NCBI RefSeq assembly: GCF_947498345.1
Contig: NZ_CANMJY010000001.1
Coordinates: forward strand, 372,001-436,000
Length of the DNA: 64,000 nucleotides
DNA from: an uncultured Winogradskyella sp.
GTDB taxonomy: Bacteria > Bacteroidota > Bacteroidia > Flavobacteriales > Flavobacteriaceae
Direction of reading: 5' to 3'
Positions 19,823-29,771 of the stretch are shown piece after piece. A model generated the notes under the pieces. The model searched no databases. It was not told where the DNA came from and worked only from the letters and a program-made list of their open reading frames with translations. Within the stretch, counting starts at the first letter, position 1, and each line of letters starts with the position of its first letter. The position numbers and the translations under genes are program-made.

Positions 19823-20413
19823 ATGATTGATTTAGTAAGTATTTTAGTAAAAACACAAAAAATTAAAGAGCTTATAACCAAATACAAACTCGTAATCCGC
19901 TTTATAGTAACATTTCTGTTGGTCTATGGCGCATTAACAATTGGGTATTTTTTGTATTTAAACCTATCTGATGGTTCTAGGTTTTATCCAGATTACATGA
20001 CTAATTTAGTTGCTCATCAAACAGATGCTTTAATTAATAGTATAGGTTATGAATCTAAAGTAATACCACACCCAAACGAGCCTTCAATGAAAGTTATTAT
20101 TAACGGAAAATTTGTAGCAAGGGTTATTGAAGGTTGTAATGCTGTAAGTATAATTATTTTGTTTTTATCCTTTATTGTAGCTTTTGCGGGCAAGTTTAAA
20201 ACAACATTATTCTATTGTTTTGCTGGTAGTATTATTATTTACACTTTTAATTTAATACGAATTGTGATCTTATCTATAGGATTATATCATTACCCCTGGA
20301 GACGTGAGTTATTACATGAGGTTGTTTTTCCATTACTTATTTATGGAACAGTTTTTTTGCTCTGGATGGTTTGGGTTAATCGTTTTTCAAAATCTTTAAA
20401 AGCTGATGCCTAA
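19823..20413 (+). CDS. xrtF: Exosortase F, membrane transpeptidase-like protease
   Basis: This is a polytopic membrane protein with about five helices. The exosortase catalytic triad is visible: Cys in IEGCNAVSIIILFLSF, Arg in FNLIRIVILS, and His in LLHEVVFPLLIYG. The YPDYMTNLVAHQTDALI segment and 196-residue length fit the flavobacterial XrtF subfamily. Exosortases cleave and probably attach exported proteins carrying a PEP-CTERM-like tail; substrates of XrtF are not known from this window. The next gene overlaps by 8 bases and encodes the usual companion. The start lies only three bases after the gyrB terminator, so the promoter must lie in or before that hairpin, or there is read-through. 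Confidence 0.9.
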   Translation: MIDLVSILVKTQKIKELITKYKLVIRFIVTFLLVYGALTIGYFLYLNLSDGSRFYPDYMTNLVAHQTDALINSIGYESKVIPHPNEPSMKVIINGKFVARVIEGCNAVSIIILFLSFIVAFAGKFKTTLFYCFAGSIIIYTFNLIRIVILSIGLYHYPWRRELLHEVVFPLLIYGTVFLLWMVWVNRFSKSLKADA

Positions 20414-20834
20414 GTTAACACGATACATACTAGTTTTTCTATTACTACTTGTTTTGGTTGCTATACGTAGTTTTGAAGACCTGTTATTTTACGACCCTTA
20501 TTTAACTTTTTTTGAGAATGATTATTTGTATATAGATAACCCAAGACGCGAAGTTGCTAAGCTGGTCTTTTTTACTAGTTTAAGATATATGTTGAATACA
20601 TTGACATCATTGGGAATCCTTTACCTTATTTTTAATGATAAGATCATGATTAAGTTTTCTGTTTTACTCTATAGTATTGCTTATGTTTTACTACTTATTC
20701 CATTTCTTTATTTTGTCATTAACCCAAAGCAAGAAGATTATTATTTGTTTTTCAATATCAGACGATTTTTAATTCAGCCCATAGGGTTAATACTTTTGTT
20801 ACCTGCTTTCTATTACTACAAACTCAATCGTTAA
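20406..20834 (+). CDS. Exosortase F system-associated protein
   Basis: This 142-residue membrane protein has about four helices (YILVFLLLLVLVAIRSF, LNTLTSLGILYLIF, FSVLLYSIAYVLLLIPFLYF, LIQPIGLILLLPAFYYY) and a charged loop with DPYLTFFENDYLYIDNPRRE, characteristic of the small protein that always follows xrtF in flavobacteria. The start overlaps xrtF by 8 bases, indicating translational coupling. Its role, perhaps assisting exosortase function, is unknown. Confidence 0.85.
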   Translation: MPKLTRYILVFLLLLVLVAIRSFEDLLFYDPYLTFFENDYLYIDNPRREVAKLVFFTSLRYMLNTLTSLGILYLIFNDKIMIKFSVLLYSIAYVLLLIPFLYFVINPKQEDYYLFFNIRRFLIQPIGLILLLPAFYYYKLNR

Positions 20835-20871
20835 GTATTTTATAATTTCTACGCTATTTTAGAGAATTTTG

Positions 20872-20879
20872 TAGCTTTG
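20872..20879 (+). promoter_or_regulatory. Candidate -7 element upstream of the HYC_CC_PP gene
   Basis: TAGCTTTG matches TAnnTTTG and ends five bases before the GTG start codon, which would make the transcript essentially leaderless. Confidence 0.45.
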
Positions 20880-20883
20880 CATT

Positions 20884-21297
20884 GTGAAATTTTCTATATT
20901 ACATAAAGTATTTTCAATTGTACTATCACTATTAGTATTGGTGTCATCGCTATCGTTAACCATAGAAAAGCATTTCTGCGGAGGTGTTTTGGTCGATGTA
21001 GCTGTATTTACAGAAGTTGAAAAATGCTCAGATGATATTGTAGATAATGGTGAAAATAAAATTGTTGAAAAATCTTGTTGTAAAGACGAAGTTGATTTCT
21101 TTAAAGGTTTAGATGAAATAATTACGAATTCGTTTGAAGATTTAGATGATCTTCAAAAACAAGTTTTATTCGCCTATAGCTTTTCGTACATTAATCTTTT
21201 TGAAGATCTCCCTAACTTAATAATTCCTCACAAAGATTATGTGCCTCCCATACTCATAAAGGACATACAAGTCTTAGATGAAATTTACCTTATTTGA
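20884..21297 (+). CDS. HYC_CC_PP family protein (GTG start)
   Basis: The three family marks are present in order: HFCGG after the signal helix (EKHFCGGVLVDV), the vicinal cysteines (KSCCKDEVDF) and the Pro-Pro near the C-terminus (DYVPPILIK). An N-terminal hydrophobic segment (FSIVLSLLVLVSSLSLTI) exports the protein. The family is found beside TonB receptors and heavy-metal proteins in Bacteroidota and is presumed to handle a metal, perhaps copper, but its biochemistry is undescribed. The start is GTG; no ATG fits before the signal sequence. It is upstream of the TonB receptor on the same strand. Confidence 0.82.
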   Translation: MKFSILHKVFSIVLSLLVLVSSLSLTIEKHFCGGVLVDVAVFTEVEKCSDDIVDNGENKIVEKSCCKDEVDFFKGLDEIITNSFEDLDDLQKQVLFAYSFSYINLFEDLPNLIIPHKDYVPPILIKDIQVLDEIYLI

Positions 21298-21321
21298 TTT
21301 CGTATAACTTTTTATTTAAAG

Positions 21322-21339
21322 AGCACATATTTATGTGCT
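21322..21339. promoter_or_regulatory. Perfect inverted repeat before the TonB receptor gene
   Basis: AGCACATA and TATGTGCT form a perfect eight-base dyad with a two-base spacer, 28 bases before the receptor ATG. There is no T run, so it is not a terminator; a metal-responsive operator is conceivable. Confidence 0.4.
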
Positions 21340-21366
21340 AAAATGTTATACCTACAAATCAAACAA

Positions 21367-23604
21367 ATGAAAAAATATTTAATAATAAATTTCTTGTTCT
21401 TATCACTGGTTATATCTGGTCAAGAACAACTAAAAGGGATTGTTTTAGAAACAAGTACATCTAAAGAAAGCCCGTTGCCAGGAGCTAATGTGTATTGGTT
21501 AGGCTCTTCTATTGGTACTATAACTAATGACGACGGCACATTTTCACTGCCTTATAAATTTTCGTTCAATAAGTTAGTTATTAGTTATGTTGGTTTTAAA
21601 ACAGATACCATAGTTGTAACCGAAAATAAATTTATAAAACATGTCTTACAAGCATCAGATGAGCTAGATGCTGTTACTGTTACCTCTCGAAAAAAAGCAA
21701 CTGCAAAATCGTATTTAAAAGCAGAGAATACACTTTTTGTAAGTAGCGATGAGTTGCTAAAGGCAGCGTGTTGTAATCTTTCCGAAAGTTTTGAAACCAA
21801 TCCGTCAATCGATGTTAATTTTGCAGATGCCGTTTCTGGAACACGTCAAATTAAAATGTTAGGACTCAATTCACCTTATATATTAATTGCGACAGAGAAT
21901 ATACCAGCAATTAGAGGAGCGTCTCAAGCACACGGGCTTTCATTTATACCTGGTACATGGGTAGAAAGTATTCAAATTACTAAAGGCGCTGGTAGTGTGG
22001 TTAATGGTTTTGAGAGTATTGCAGGGCAAATTAATACTGAGCTTGTAAAACCCAGCACAGACAATAAGTTATTTGTAAATCTTTATGCTGCTTCAAATGA
22101 ACGTTTAGAGTTGAACACGCATTTTAATACCAAAGTAAGTAATAAGTGGAGTACAGGATTGTATTTACATGGTAATACACATCAGGAAAAACACGATGTC
22201 AATGACGACGGTTTTTTAGACATGCCTCTATATAATCAAATTAGTGTGATGAATCGTTGGCAATATACCAATCCTGAAAAAGGAGTAGTAAGCTTTATCA
22301 ATTTAAGATATGTTAATGATGAAAAGCAAGCAGGTCAAGTAGAGTATAACCCAGATAGAGATAAGGGTACAACAAATTTCTGGGGAAGTGAGATTAATAC
22401 TGAGCGTTTTGAAGTCACCACAAAATTGGGTTATGTAAATCCTGAAATTCCTTATCAAAGCTTAGGGTTTCAAACTGCGTTTAGTCATCACAGTCAAGAT
22501 TCTTATTTTGGGTTGAATTTATATGATATTCAGCATAATAGTTTTTATTCAAACTTGGTATATAATAGTATTATTTCAGATTCGCGTCATAAAATAAAAA
22601 CGGGATTGAGTTTTACTTACGACCATTATGATGAGTTGGTAAATGCGCAAGAGTTTGAACGTACTGAAAATTCTGTAGGTGCATTTTTTGAATACGCTTA
22701 CGATAACTTAGATAAATTGACCATGACGGTCGGTTTGCGTGCTGATCAACACAATAGGCTAGGGTTCTTTGTAACACCAAGATTGCATGTTCGATATACG
22801 CCATGGGAAAAATCAGCACTTAGAGCATCTATAGGAAGAGGAAAACGAAGTGCAAATATTTTTGCTGAAAATCAAAATATATTTTCGAGCTCCAGGCAAA
22901 TCAATATTTTAAATTCAGGAGGAAAAATATATGGTTTAGATCCAGAAATTGCTTGGAACTATGGTGTAAGCTACTTACAAGGTTTTAATTTATTTGGCCG
23001 ATCTGCTGATGTTACTTTCGATTTTTACAGAACTGACTTTCAAAATCAGGTGGTTGTCGATTGGGAAAATCCGTTCGAAATTAATTTCTATAATTTGGAA
23101 GGTGATAGTTATGCTAATAGTTTTCAGTTTGAATTTAATTATAATGTTTTTGAGCGCTTCGATTTAAGAGCAGCCTATAAGTATTATGATATTATGACAG
23201 ATTATAATTCGGGTAAATTGGTGAAACCATTAATTCCTAAAAACCGAATATTTGCTAATACCTCCTATGAAACTGAAGAAAAAGAAAACGGTGCACTTTG
23301 GAAATTTGACGCTACATATAACTGGTTAGATTCGCAACGTTTTCCTAATACGGAGTCAAGTGCACCAGAATTTCAATTAGATGAGTATTCACCAACAGTA
23401 GGAACATTAAACCTGCAGATTACCAAAGTGTTTTCTCCTAAATTTGAAGTATATTTAGGAGGTGAAAATGTGACTAACGTTAGACAATCGAACCCTATAA
23501 TTAGTCCAGATAACCCATTTGGATCAAATTTTGATAGTAATTTTGTGTATGGTCCAATTTTTGGAAGCTTGTATTACGTAGGATTACGATATAGAATAAA
23601 ATAA
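21367..23604 (+). CDS. TonB-dependent outer-membrane receptor (probable metal uptake)
   Basis: The ATG at 21367 starts a signal peptide (KKYLIINFLFLSLVISGQ); the earlier codon at 21343 adds eight unneeded residues. The order of domains is: a carboxypeptidase-regulatory-like barrel-plug linker (KGIVLETSTSKESPLPGANVYW ... VGFKTDTIVV), a plug domain (NPSIDVNFADAVSGTRQIKMLGLNSPYILI ... GFESIAGQINTEL), then a long beta-barrel ending in GSLYYVGLRYRIK. The closing aromatic-rich strand is typical for outer-membrane insertion. The flanking HYC_CC_PP and HMA-domain genes point to copper or another soft metal as ligand, but the receptor sequence does not prove this. Confidence 0.9.
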   Translation: MKKYLIINFLFLSLVISGQEQLKGIVLETSTSKESPLPGANVYWLGSSIGTITNDDGTFSLPYKFSFNKLVISYVGFKTDTIVVTENKFIKHVLQASDELDAVTVTSRKKATAKSYLKAENTLFVSSDELLKAACCNLSESFETNPSIDVNFADAVSGTRQIKMLGLNSPYILIATENIPAIRGASQAHGLSFIPGTWVESIQITKGAGSVVNGFESIAGQINTELVKPSTDNKLFVNLYAASNERLELNTHFNTKVSNKWSTGLYLHGNTHQEKHDVNDDGFLDMPLYNQISVMNRWQYTNPEKGVVSFINLRYVNDEKQAGQVEYNPDRDKGTTNFWGSEINTERFEVTTKLGYVNPEIPYQSLGFQTAFSHHSQDSYFGLNLYDIQHNSFYSNLVYNSIISDSRHKIKTGLSFTYDHYDELVNAQEFERTENSVGAFFEYAYDNLDKLTMTVGLRADQHNRLGFFVTPRLHVRYTPWEKSALRASIGRGKRSANIFAENQNIFSSSRQINILNSGGKIYGLDPEIAWNYGVSYLQGFNLFGRSADVTFDFYRTDFQNQVVVDWENPFEINFYNLEGDSYANSFQFEFNYNVFERFDLRAAYKYYDIMTDYNSGKLVKPLIPKNRIFANTSYETEEKENGALWKFDATYNWLDSQRFPNTESSAPEFQLDEYSPTVGTLNLQITKVFSPKFEVYLGGENVTNVRQSNPIISPDNPFGSNFDSNFVYGPIFGSLYYVGLRYRIK

Positions 23605-23607
23605 TTT

Positions 23608-23667
23608 ATTCCTGCGAAATCAGGAATTTGAAAAAACGAATAATAATATTCCCGTTTTAATGGGAAT
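23608..23667. repeat. Tandem pair of REP-like hairpins
   Basis: Two short palindromes with ATTCC arms lie side by side: ATTCCTG/CAGGAAT (23608-23627) and ATTCCC/GGGAAT (23648-23667). Similar small dyads are scattered in intergenic DNA of many Bacteroidota. They separate the receptor from the HMA gene and could stabilise the upstream mRNA end. Confidence 0.55.
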
Positions 23668-23681
23668 GAAAATAAATTTCA

Positions 23682-24059
23682 ATGAAAAAAATAACTTTAA
23701 TAGTTACGTTATTAGTAACTACAATAACATTCGCTCAAAACAAAAATGCTAAAGCCAGTATAGAAGTAGACGGTGTTTGTGGTATGTGTAAAGAACGTAT
23801 AGAAAAAGCAGCTATTAGAACCAAAGGAGTAAAGTCTGCGGTATGGAATGTAGATACACACGAGTTGAAGCTAATTTATGATGAGCGCAAAACGGATTTA
23901 AAAACGATATCTCAAAAGATAGCTTCTGTGGGTCATGATACTAAAGAAATAAAAGCTACTGATGAAGCTTACGATTCAGTGCATCCCTGTTGCAGATATC
24001 GCGATAAAGAAGTGGTGAAAGACCATGATGGAGAAAAGAAATCGGATGGCAAAAACTAA
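23682..24059 (+). CDS. Exported heavy-metal-associated (HMA) domain protein
   Basis: After a signal peptide (KKITLIVTLLVTTITFAQ) there is one HMA domain with the metal-binding CxxC in VDGVCGMCKERIEKAA and the fold's closing pattern (VKSAVWNVDTHELKLIYDE). The tail is rich in histidine, cysteine and lysine (HPCCRYRDKEVVKDHDGEKK), which may add metal ligands. Such proteins bind copper or zinc and pass it to partners. Genetic linkage with the TonB receptor and HYC_CC_PP protein suggests periplasmic metal handling. A terminator ends the transcript. Confidence 0.87.
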   Translation: MKKITLIVTLLVTTITFAQNKNAKASIEVDGVCGMCKERIEKAAIRTKGVKSAVWNVDTHELKLIYDERKTDLKTISQKIASVGHDTKEIKATDEAYDSVHPCCRYRDKEVVKDHDGEKKSDGKN

Positions 24060-24062
24060 ATT

Positions 24063-24094
24063 AAAAGCCTGAACTTAAGTTCAGGCTTTTTTTA
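24063..24094 (+). terminator. Rho-independent terminator after the HMA gene
   Basis: A perfect stem AAAAGCCTGAACTT/AAGTTCAGGCTTTT with no unpaired loop, followed by T residues. Confidence 0.9.
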
Positions 24095-24285
24095 TTATAA
24101 AACCTTTAAAATATTGTCACGACTCTTAATTAAACCTTTATGGATTTATATGGTCTATATTATTAAATAGAATTTTAATTAAACCAAGCACAAGTTTTTT
24201 AAAAGATTATCATCTAAAAAAGCATAAGCTTAAAATCAAAGACCTATATAGACACAAGACTACTTAACCTAAAAATCTAATCATC

Positions 24286-25491
24286 ATGAAAAATGTGTTT
24301 ATAGTGTTAAGTTGTGTCTTAATAGTGGGATGTGCTTCTGATAATTCTGGTATGGCTGATGCCGAAGATAGAAATATCATAGACGATGGCTCAGGAACTG
24401 TTATAAATTTGTCTGATTATTTTGATATAGATTTTAATAGTTTAGATAATTACGAAAATCAGTCTATACCTAATTATATAGATGAAGATAATACACCTAA
24501 CGGAAATCAGATTACTAATGAAGGAGCTACTTTAGGGCGTATCTTATTTTATGATAATACCCTTTCTGTAAACAACACTGTGTCCTGTGCGAGTTGCCAT
24601 AAGCAAGCTTTTGCTTTTGGTGATATTGATGATGTGAGTATTGGAGCAAATGGGGTAACTGCAAGACATTCTATGCGTTTAATAAATGCAAGGTTTGGTG
24701 ATGAGACCAACTTCTTTTGGGATGAAAGAGCAAATTCATTAGAACAGCAAACAACTATGCCAATAAGAGATCATGCAGAAATGGGTTTTAGTGGCGAAAA
24801 TGACGACCCTAATTTTAATGACTTAATATCTCGACTAGAAACTGTAGATTATTACCCTGAATTATTTAATAGAGCTTTTGGTTCTGAAACTATTAATGAA
24901 ACACGAATTCAGAATGCATTATCACAATTTATTAGAAGTATACAATCTTTTGATAGTAGATATGATGATAACAGAATACTTGTAAATAATGATAATCAAC
25001 CTTTTCCAAACTTTACAAATCAAGAAAATTTAGGAAAACAACTATTTACACAGCAGCCAAACTTCAATAATCAAGGAGTTAGAATTGATGGAGGTTTTGG
25101 TTGTGCAGGTTGCCATGGTGGATCCGAATTTTCTATTGCTGAAAATAGAGGTAATAATGGTGTTATAGGTGTATTTGGTAGTAATGATATCGATTTAACA
25201 ATTACCAGATCACCAACACTAAGAGATATTGTTGGTCCTAACGGACAGAGTAATGGAGCTTTTTTTCATGATGCTTCAGCAAATAGTTTAGAGGAAGTGC
25301 TACTACATTATAATACTATCGCAACAAATAATCCAGATTTAGATAATAGATTGCGGCAAGGAAATAACCCTCAGCAGTTAGAAATGACAACAGAAGAAAT
25401 GGAGGCGATTATAGCTTTTTTAGAAACACTTACAGGTGAAGATGTCTATACTAATGAGAAGTGGTCAGATCCTTTTATTGGAGTTGAATAA
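24286..25491 (+). CDS. Di-heme cytochrome c peroxidase family lipoprotein
   Basis: Two CxxCH heme-binding sites are present: CASCH at about residue 101 and CAGCH near residue 271, as in bacterial cytochrome c peroxidases and MauG-like enzymes. The block FWDERANSLEQQTTMPIRDHAEMGF and the later RSPTLRDIVG ... GAFFHDASANSLEEVLLHYN are family hallmarks. A lipoprotein signal (LSCVLIVGC, Cys16) anchors it in the envelope, where it would reduce peroxide or oxidise a partner. The gene is a single transcription unit with its own terminator; about 190 bases of AT-rich sequence lie upstream. Confidence 0.9.
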   Translation: MKNVFIVLSCVLIVGCASDNSGMADAEDRNIIDDGSGTVINLSDYFDIDFNSLDNYENQSIPNYIDEDNTPNGNQITNEGATLGRILFYDNTLSVNNTVSCASCHKQAFAFGDIDDVSIGANGVTARHSMRLINARFGDETNFFWDERANSLEQQTTMPIRDHAEMGFSGENDDPNFNDLISRLETVDYYPELFNRAFGSETINETRIQNALSQFIRSIQSFDSRYDDNRILVNNDNQPFPNFTNQENLGKQLFTQQPNFNNQGVRIDGGFGCAGCHGGSEFSIAENRGNNGVIGVFGSNDIDLTITRSPTLRDIVGPNGQSNGAFFHDASANSLEEVLLHYNTIATNNPDLDNRLRQGNNPQQLEMTTEEMEAIIAFLETLTGEDVYTNEKWSDPFIGVE

Positions 25492-25508
25492 ATGTTTAAT
25501 ATTAAAAT

Positions 25509-25539
25509 AAAAAGCCTTTGATGAAAATCAAAGGCTTTC
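25509..25539. terminator. Bidirectional terminator between the peroxidase and groEL genes
   Basis: AAAAAGCCTTTGAT pairs with ATCAAAGGCTTT around a GAAA loop. The two flanking genes converge on it. Confidence 0.85.
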
Positions 25540-25587
25540 AAATTTATAACTGACTCAGGCTAAATGTTTGCTTGTCTGTGCTACAGA

Positions 25588-27222
<1,635 letters not shown>

Positions 27223-27328
27223 TTAATATTTAGCTTTTAGCTTTTAGCGCTTGGCTATTAGCTAAAATGTTAGTTTTTAAATTTTTTATAAACGTACTAA
27301 AGGCTATAAGCCAATAGCTAAAGCAATT

Positions 27329-27601
27329 TTAGATAATCGCTAATATTTCTTCTTCACGAATTATTAAATACTCTTCCCCTGCAACTTTGATTTTTGTCGC
27401 TCCAAAACCGTACAAGACTGTTTCACCGACTTTTACGGTTAGAGGTTCGTCTTTTTTTCCAGGTCCAATAGCTACGATTTTACCTTTGTTTTGTTTTTCT
27501 AAAGCCGAATCAGGTATTATTAATCCAGACGCTGTTTTAGTTTCAGCTGGTAATTGTTTAATTACAACCCTATCTGCTAAAGGTTTAATGTTTAAAGCCA
27601 T
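27329..27601 (-). CDS. groES: Co-chaperonin GroES (10 kDa)
   Basis: The 90 residues show the GroES core: LADRVVIKQLPAETKTASGLIIPDSA with the mobile loop, VGETVLYGFGATKIKVAGEEYLIIREEEILAII at the end. It caps GroEL. It is the first gene of the operon; the only clear element upstream is a perfect 16-base palindrome. No CIRCE-type element (TTAGCACTC-N9-GAGTGCTAA) was seen. Confidence 0.97.
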   Translation of the reverse strand: MALNIKPLADRVVIKQLPAETKTASGLIIPDSALEKQNKGKIVAIGPGKKDEPLTVKVGETVLYGFGATKIKVAGEEYLIIREEEILAII

Positions 27602-27634
27602 TTGTTATAATATTTTTGGTTATTTAAATTAATT

Positions 27635-27650
27635 TAACGCTTAAGCGTTA
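27635..27650. promoter_or_regulatory. Perfect 16-bp palindrome in the groES leader region
   Basis: TAACGCTTAAGCGTTA reads the same on both strands, 33 bases upstream of the groES start. It may be a repressor site for heat-shock control, or an RNA hairpin if within the leader. Confidence 0.4.
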
Positions 27651-27730
27651 TTCGAAAATTGTGCCAATTAAAGGTGACTGACAAAGTTTCAGATTTAAAA
27701 ATCCATTATGGATTTTAAAACAAATTTTGA

Positions 27731-27760
27731 ATAAAAAAAGCCAACCTTGAGTTGACTTTA
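27731..27760 (-). terminator. Rho-independent terminator after secG
   Basis: On the minus strand AAAGTCAAC and GTTGGCTTT pair (one G-T) around TCAAG and continue into a T run. It closes the lptE-TPR-secG transcript. Confidence 0.8.
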
Positions 27761-27784
27761 AATTATATGCTTAAAGGATGCTTA

Positions 27785-28135
27785 TTATCCTCCAATTGAA
27801 TCATTTAAATTTGTAGTACTATCATCAGTAGACTGAGGTAATGTTGTTGGTGCATTAGTTGCATCATCAGCATCATAAGCTTTGGATTCAATAGCTGTAC
27901 CCGAATCTATGGTAAGGTTAGAGGCCAGTATCAATAAAATAAGTACTGTTGCTAAAAACCAAGTACTCTTGTCTAAAAAATCACTTGTTTTTTTTACACC
28001 ACCTAATTGTTGTGTGCCACCACCACCAAATGATGAAGATAAACCTCCTCCTTTAGGGTTCTGTACCATAATTACTACAACTAGTAAAAAGGCTACTATG
28101 ACAATTAATATTAAAAATATTGTAAATGCACTCAT
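27785..28135 (-). CDS. secG: Preprotein translocase subunit SecG
   Basis: Two membrane helices (FTIFLILIVIVAFLLVVVIMVQN and STWFLATVLILLILASNLTI) flank the family motif NPKGGGLSSSFGGGGTQQLGGVKKTSDFLDKSTW. SecG assists SecYEG-dependent export. The tail beyond the second helix is acidic and Thr/Ser-rich, as in other Bacteroidota. It directly follows the TPR protein gene (one base between), so it belongs to the same operon as lptE. Confidence 0.93.
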   Translation of the reverse strand: MSAFTIFLILIVIVAFLLVVVIMVQNPKGGGLSSSFGGGGTQQLGGVKKTSDFLDKSTWFLATVLILLILASNLTIDSGTAIESKAYDADDATNAPTTLPQSTDDSTTNLNDSIGG

Positions 28136-28136
28136 T

Positions 28137-29057
28137 TTATATCGTATTATTATCTTTTAATTCTTGTGTCAATTTTATTTGGTCTGCAAAGAAACTACTT
28201 TTTTCTGGATATTTCAAACTTAAAATCTTGTAAGATTGAATGGCTTTATCATAATTTTTTTGCTCCAAGTATATACGTGCTAAAGTTTCTGTCATTAAGC
28301 TATCCGAAATGTCATCGTCATTATTTATTAGCTTAGGTTTTGGTGCGTTATGAGAGACAGGTTTTATTTTTGGGTTTTCACTAATAAATTTATTTATAAT
28401 AGTGAGCTTATCCTCAAGTGGATTAGAGTTCCCTTTCTTAGGAGACGTCTGCTGAGTTTTGCTTTGGTCTTTAGCTTCATCACGTAAAATGGGTTTAAAG
28501 CTTGTTATTTTTAACCATTCTGTAAATGAATGACTTTCAGATTTGTCAAACTCAAGGGGTTTACCAATATTCAATTTTTTCTCTGGCGTAATATTGTCTA
28601 CATCTACAGCAATGATTGTGTCTTCAACCTTAGGTACAGGTCTGTTTTTTGCTTTAAATAAGTTAGGATCTAAAACACCTTCAGTAGCCTTAATGTGTTC
28701 TTTTAAGGCATCATCAATAGTAACACTTTTATTGACTGAAATATCATCAACTTCACTTACCTCAATAGATTTGATGTATTCTGAGTTTTGTTTAATTTGA
28801 TTCGATATTTCATTTTGATTAAATACATCTGAAGTAATATAATCGAACAATACGCTTCGGTCTGCAGTATGAGCTGCAGTAACTTTTAAGGCATTATTAT
28901 ATTTATAACTTTCTTTTTGCTTAAGACCTTTAAGGTATAAAGCTTTTAAAGGTTGAAAGTAAGGGTACGTTTTTATTTTAGCTAAAAGCGCATCTGACTG
29001 TGATGCTGTTACTGCTTCAGGATGTTGTAAAAGATATGTAAGTTCTTGAAGTTGCAT
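28137..29057 (-). CDS. Tetratricopeptide-repeat protein of the lptE-secG operon
   Basis: The C-terminal 50 residues form a TPR unit (LMTETLARIYLEQKNYDKAIQSYKILSLKYPEKSSFFADQIKLT). The N-terminal 90 residues (LQELTYLLQHPEAVTASQSDALLAKIKTYPYFQPLKALYLKGLK) are helical and may also be TPR-like. The centre is a long disordered, lysine- and serine-rich linker. No signal peptide is seen, so it is probably cytoplasmic. The order sigma-54 activator, small protein, lptE, TPR protein, secG on one strand without gaps is a common flavobacterial arrangement. The function is unknown. Confidence 0.83.
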   Translation of the reverse strand: MQLQELTYLLQHPEAVTASQSDALLAKIKTYPYFQPLKALYLKGLKQKESYKYNNALKVTAAHTADRSVLFDYITSDVFNQNEISNQIKQNSEYIKSIEVSEVDDISVNKSVTIDDALKEHIKATEGVLDPNLFKAKNRPVPKVEDTIIAVDVDNITPEKKLNIGKPLEFDKSESHSFTEWLKITSFKPILRDEAKDQSKTQQTSPKKGNSNPLEDKLTIINKFISENPKIKPVSHNAPKPKLINNDDDISDSLMTETLARIYLEQKNYDKAIQSYKILSLKYPEKSSFFADQIKLTQELKDNNTI

Positions 29058-29060
29058 TGC

Positions 29061-29564
29061 TTACCAATTGGCTAATGAAGTGTTAAAAATGTCTTGCGTT
29101 AAACGCTCAAAAATAACTTCGAAAGCTTCATCTTTTATTCCGCCAGCTAATTGTGCGTTTGCATCAAAATCATAAAAGAATGAGAAACGTTGCTCAAAAT
29201 CTTTTTCCTCATCTAGTGTATTGAAATAGCGTACATTAACACTAATTGTTAATCTATTTTGCGCCGCTGTATTTTGAGCTGTAGCAGTCATAGGGGCAAT
29301 GCGATATTCAGTAATTTCTCCTTCAAAAATTAAATCGCCATTGGTATTTACCAAGTTTAAATTGGTTTGGTTTTGAATTAAATCTTGCAAGGCATTTGTG
29401 AAATCTATATCTAAACCTGGCTCTATTAAATCCGCATTATTTTGAAAAAAATTTACCTGAAATGTTTTCGCATTACCAGTATCTGCACCAGTAAATGAGT
29501 ATATGCCACAACTTGTATAAGTTAAACAGAGGAAAAGTAAAGAGGTATATTTGAATAGCTTCAT
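29061..29564 (-). CDS. lptE: LPS assembly lipoprotein LptE
   Basis: A lipoprotein signal (YTSLLFLCLTYTSCGIYSFTGA, Cys19) is followed by the LptE-type sequence: NAKTFQVNFFQNNADLIEPGLDIDFTNALQDLI ... LTISVNVRYFNT ... AFEVIFERLTQDIFNTSLANW. LptE plugs LptD, the outer-membrane LPS translocon. Length (167) agrees with Bacteroidota LptE. The gene begins immediately after the small unknown protein (no intergenic base) and is followed three bases later by the TPR gene. Confidence 0.92.
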   Translation of the reverse strand: MKLFKYTSLLFLCLTYTSCGIYSFTGADTGNAKTFQVNFFQNNADLIEPGLDIDFTNALQDLIQNQTNLNLVNTNGDLIFEGEITEYRIAPMTATAQNTAAQNRLTISVNVRYFNTLDEEKDFEQRFSFFYDFDANAQLAGGIKDEAFEVIFERLTQDIFNTSLANW

Positions 29565-29762
29565 TTAATAGGTATTAGGTCGTTTCATTGTTATAAAAGC
29601 ATAAATGTAACCAGCATTATCGGCAACATCAAAATCGACATTAATAAGACGATAACCTTGATAATGTTTTTCATTTATTAAATCTTCAGCTTCTTTGCGA
29701 ATAGCTTCAGAACTGTTTGGTCTAAACGACTTTCTTATCATAAATATTTCTACTGCCTTCAT
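29565..29762 (-). CDS. Small protein of unknown function between the sigma-54 activator and lptE
   Basis: The frame fills the space between two firm genes exactly: it starts 10 bases after the stop of the activator and ends at the base before lptE starts. The 65 residues are soluble and charged (SFRPNSSEAIRKEAEDLINEKHYQGYRLINVDFDVADNAGYIYAFITMKRP), with a helix followed by strands; no membrane segment or motif is recognised. The composition looks like a real protein. It is likely translationally coupled to lptE. Confidence 0.6.
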   Translation of the reverse strand: MKAVEIFMIRKSFRPNSSEAIRKEAEDLINEKHYQGYRLINVDFDVADNAGYIYAFITMKRPNTY

Positions 29763-29771
29763 AAACTTTTC

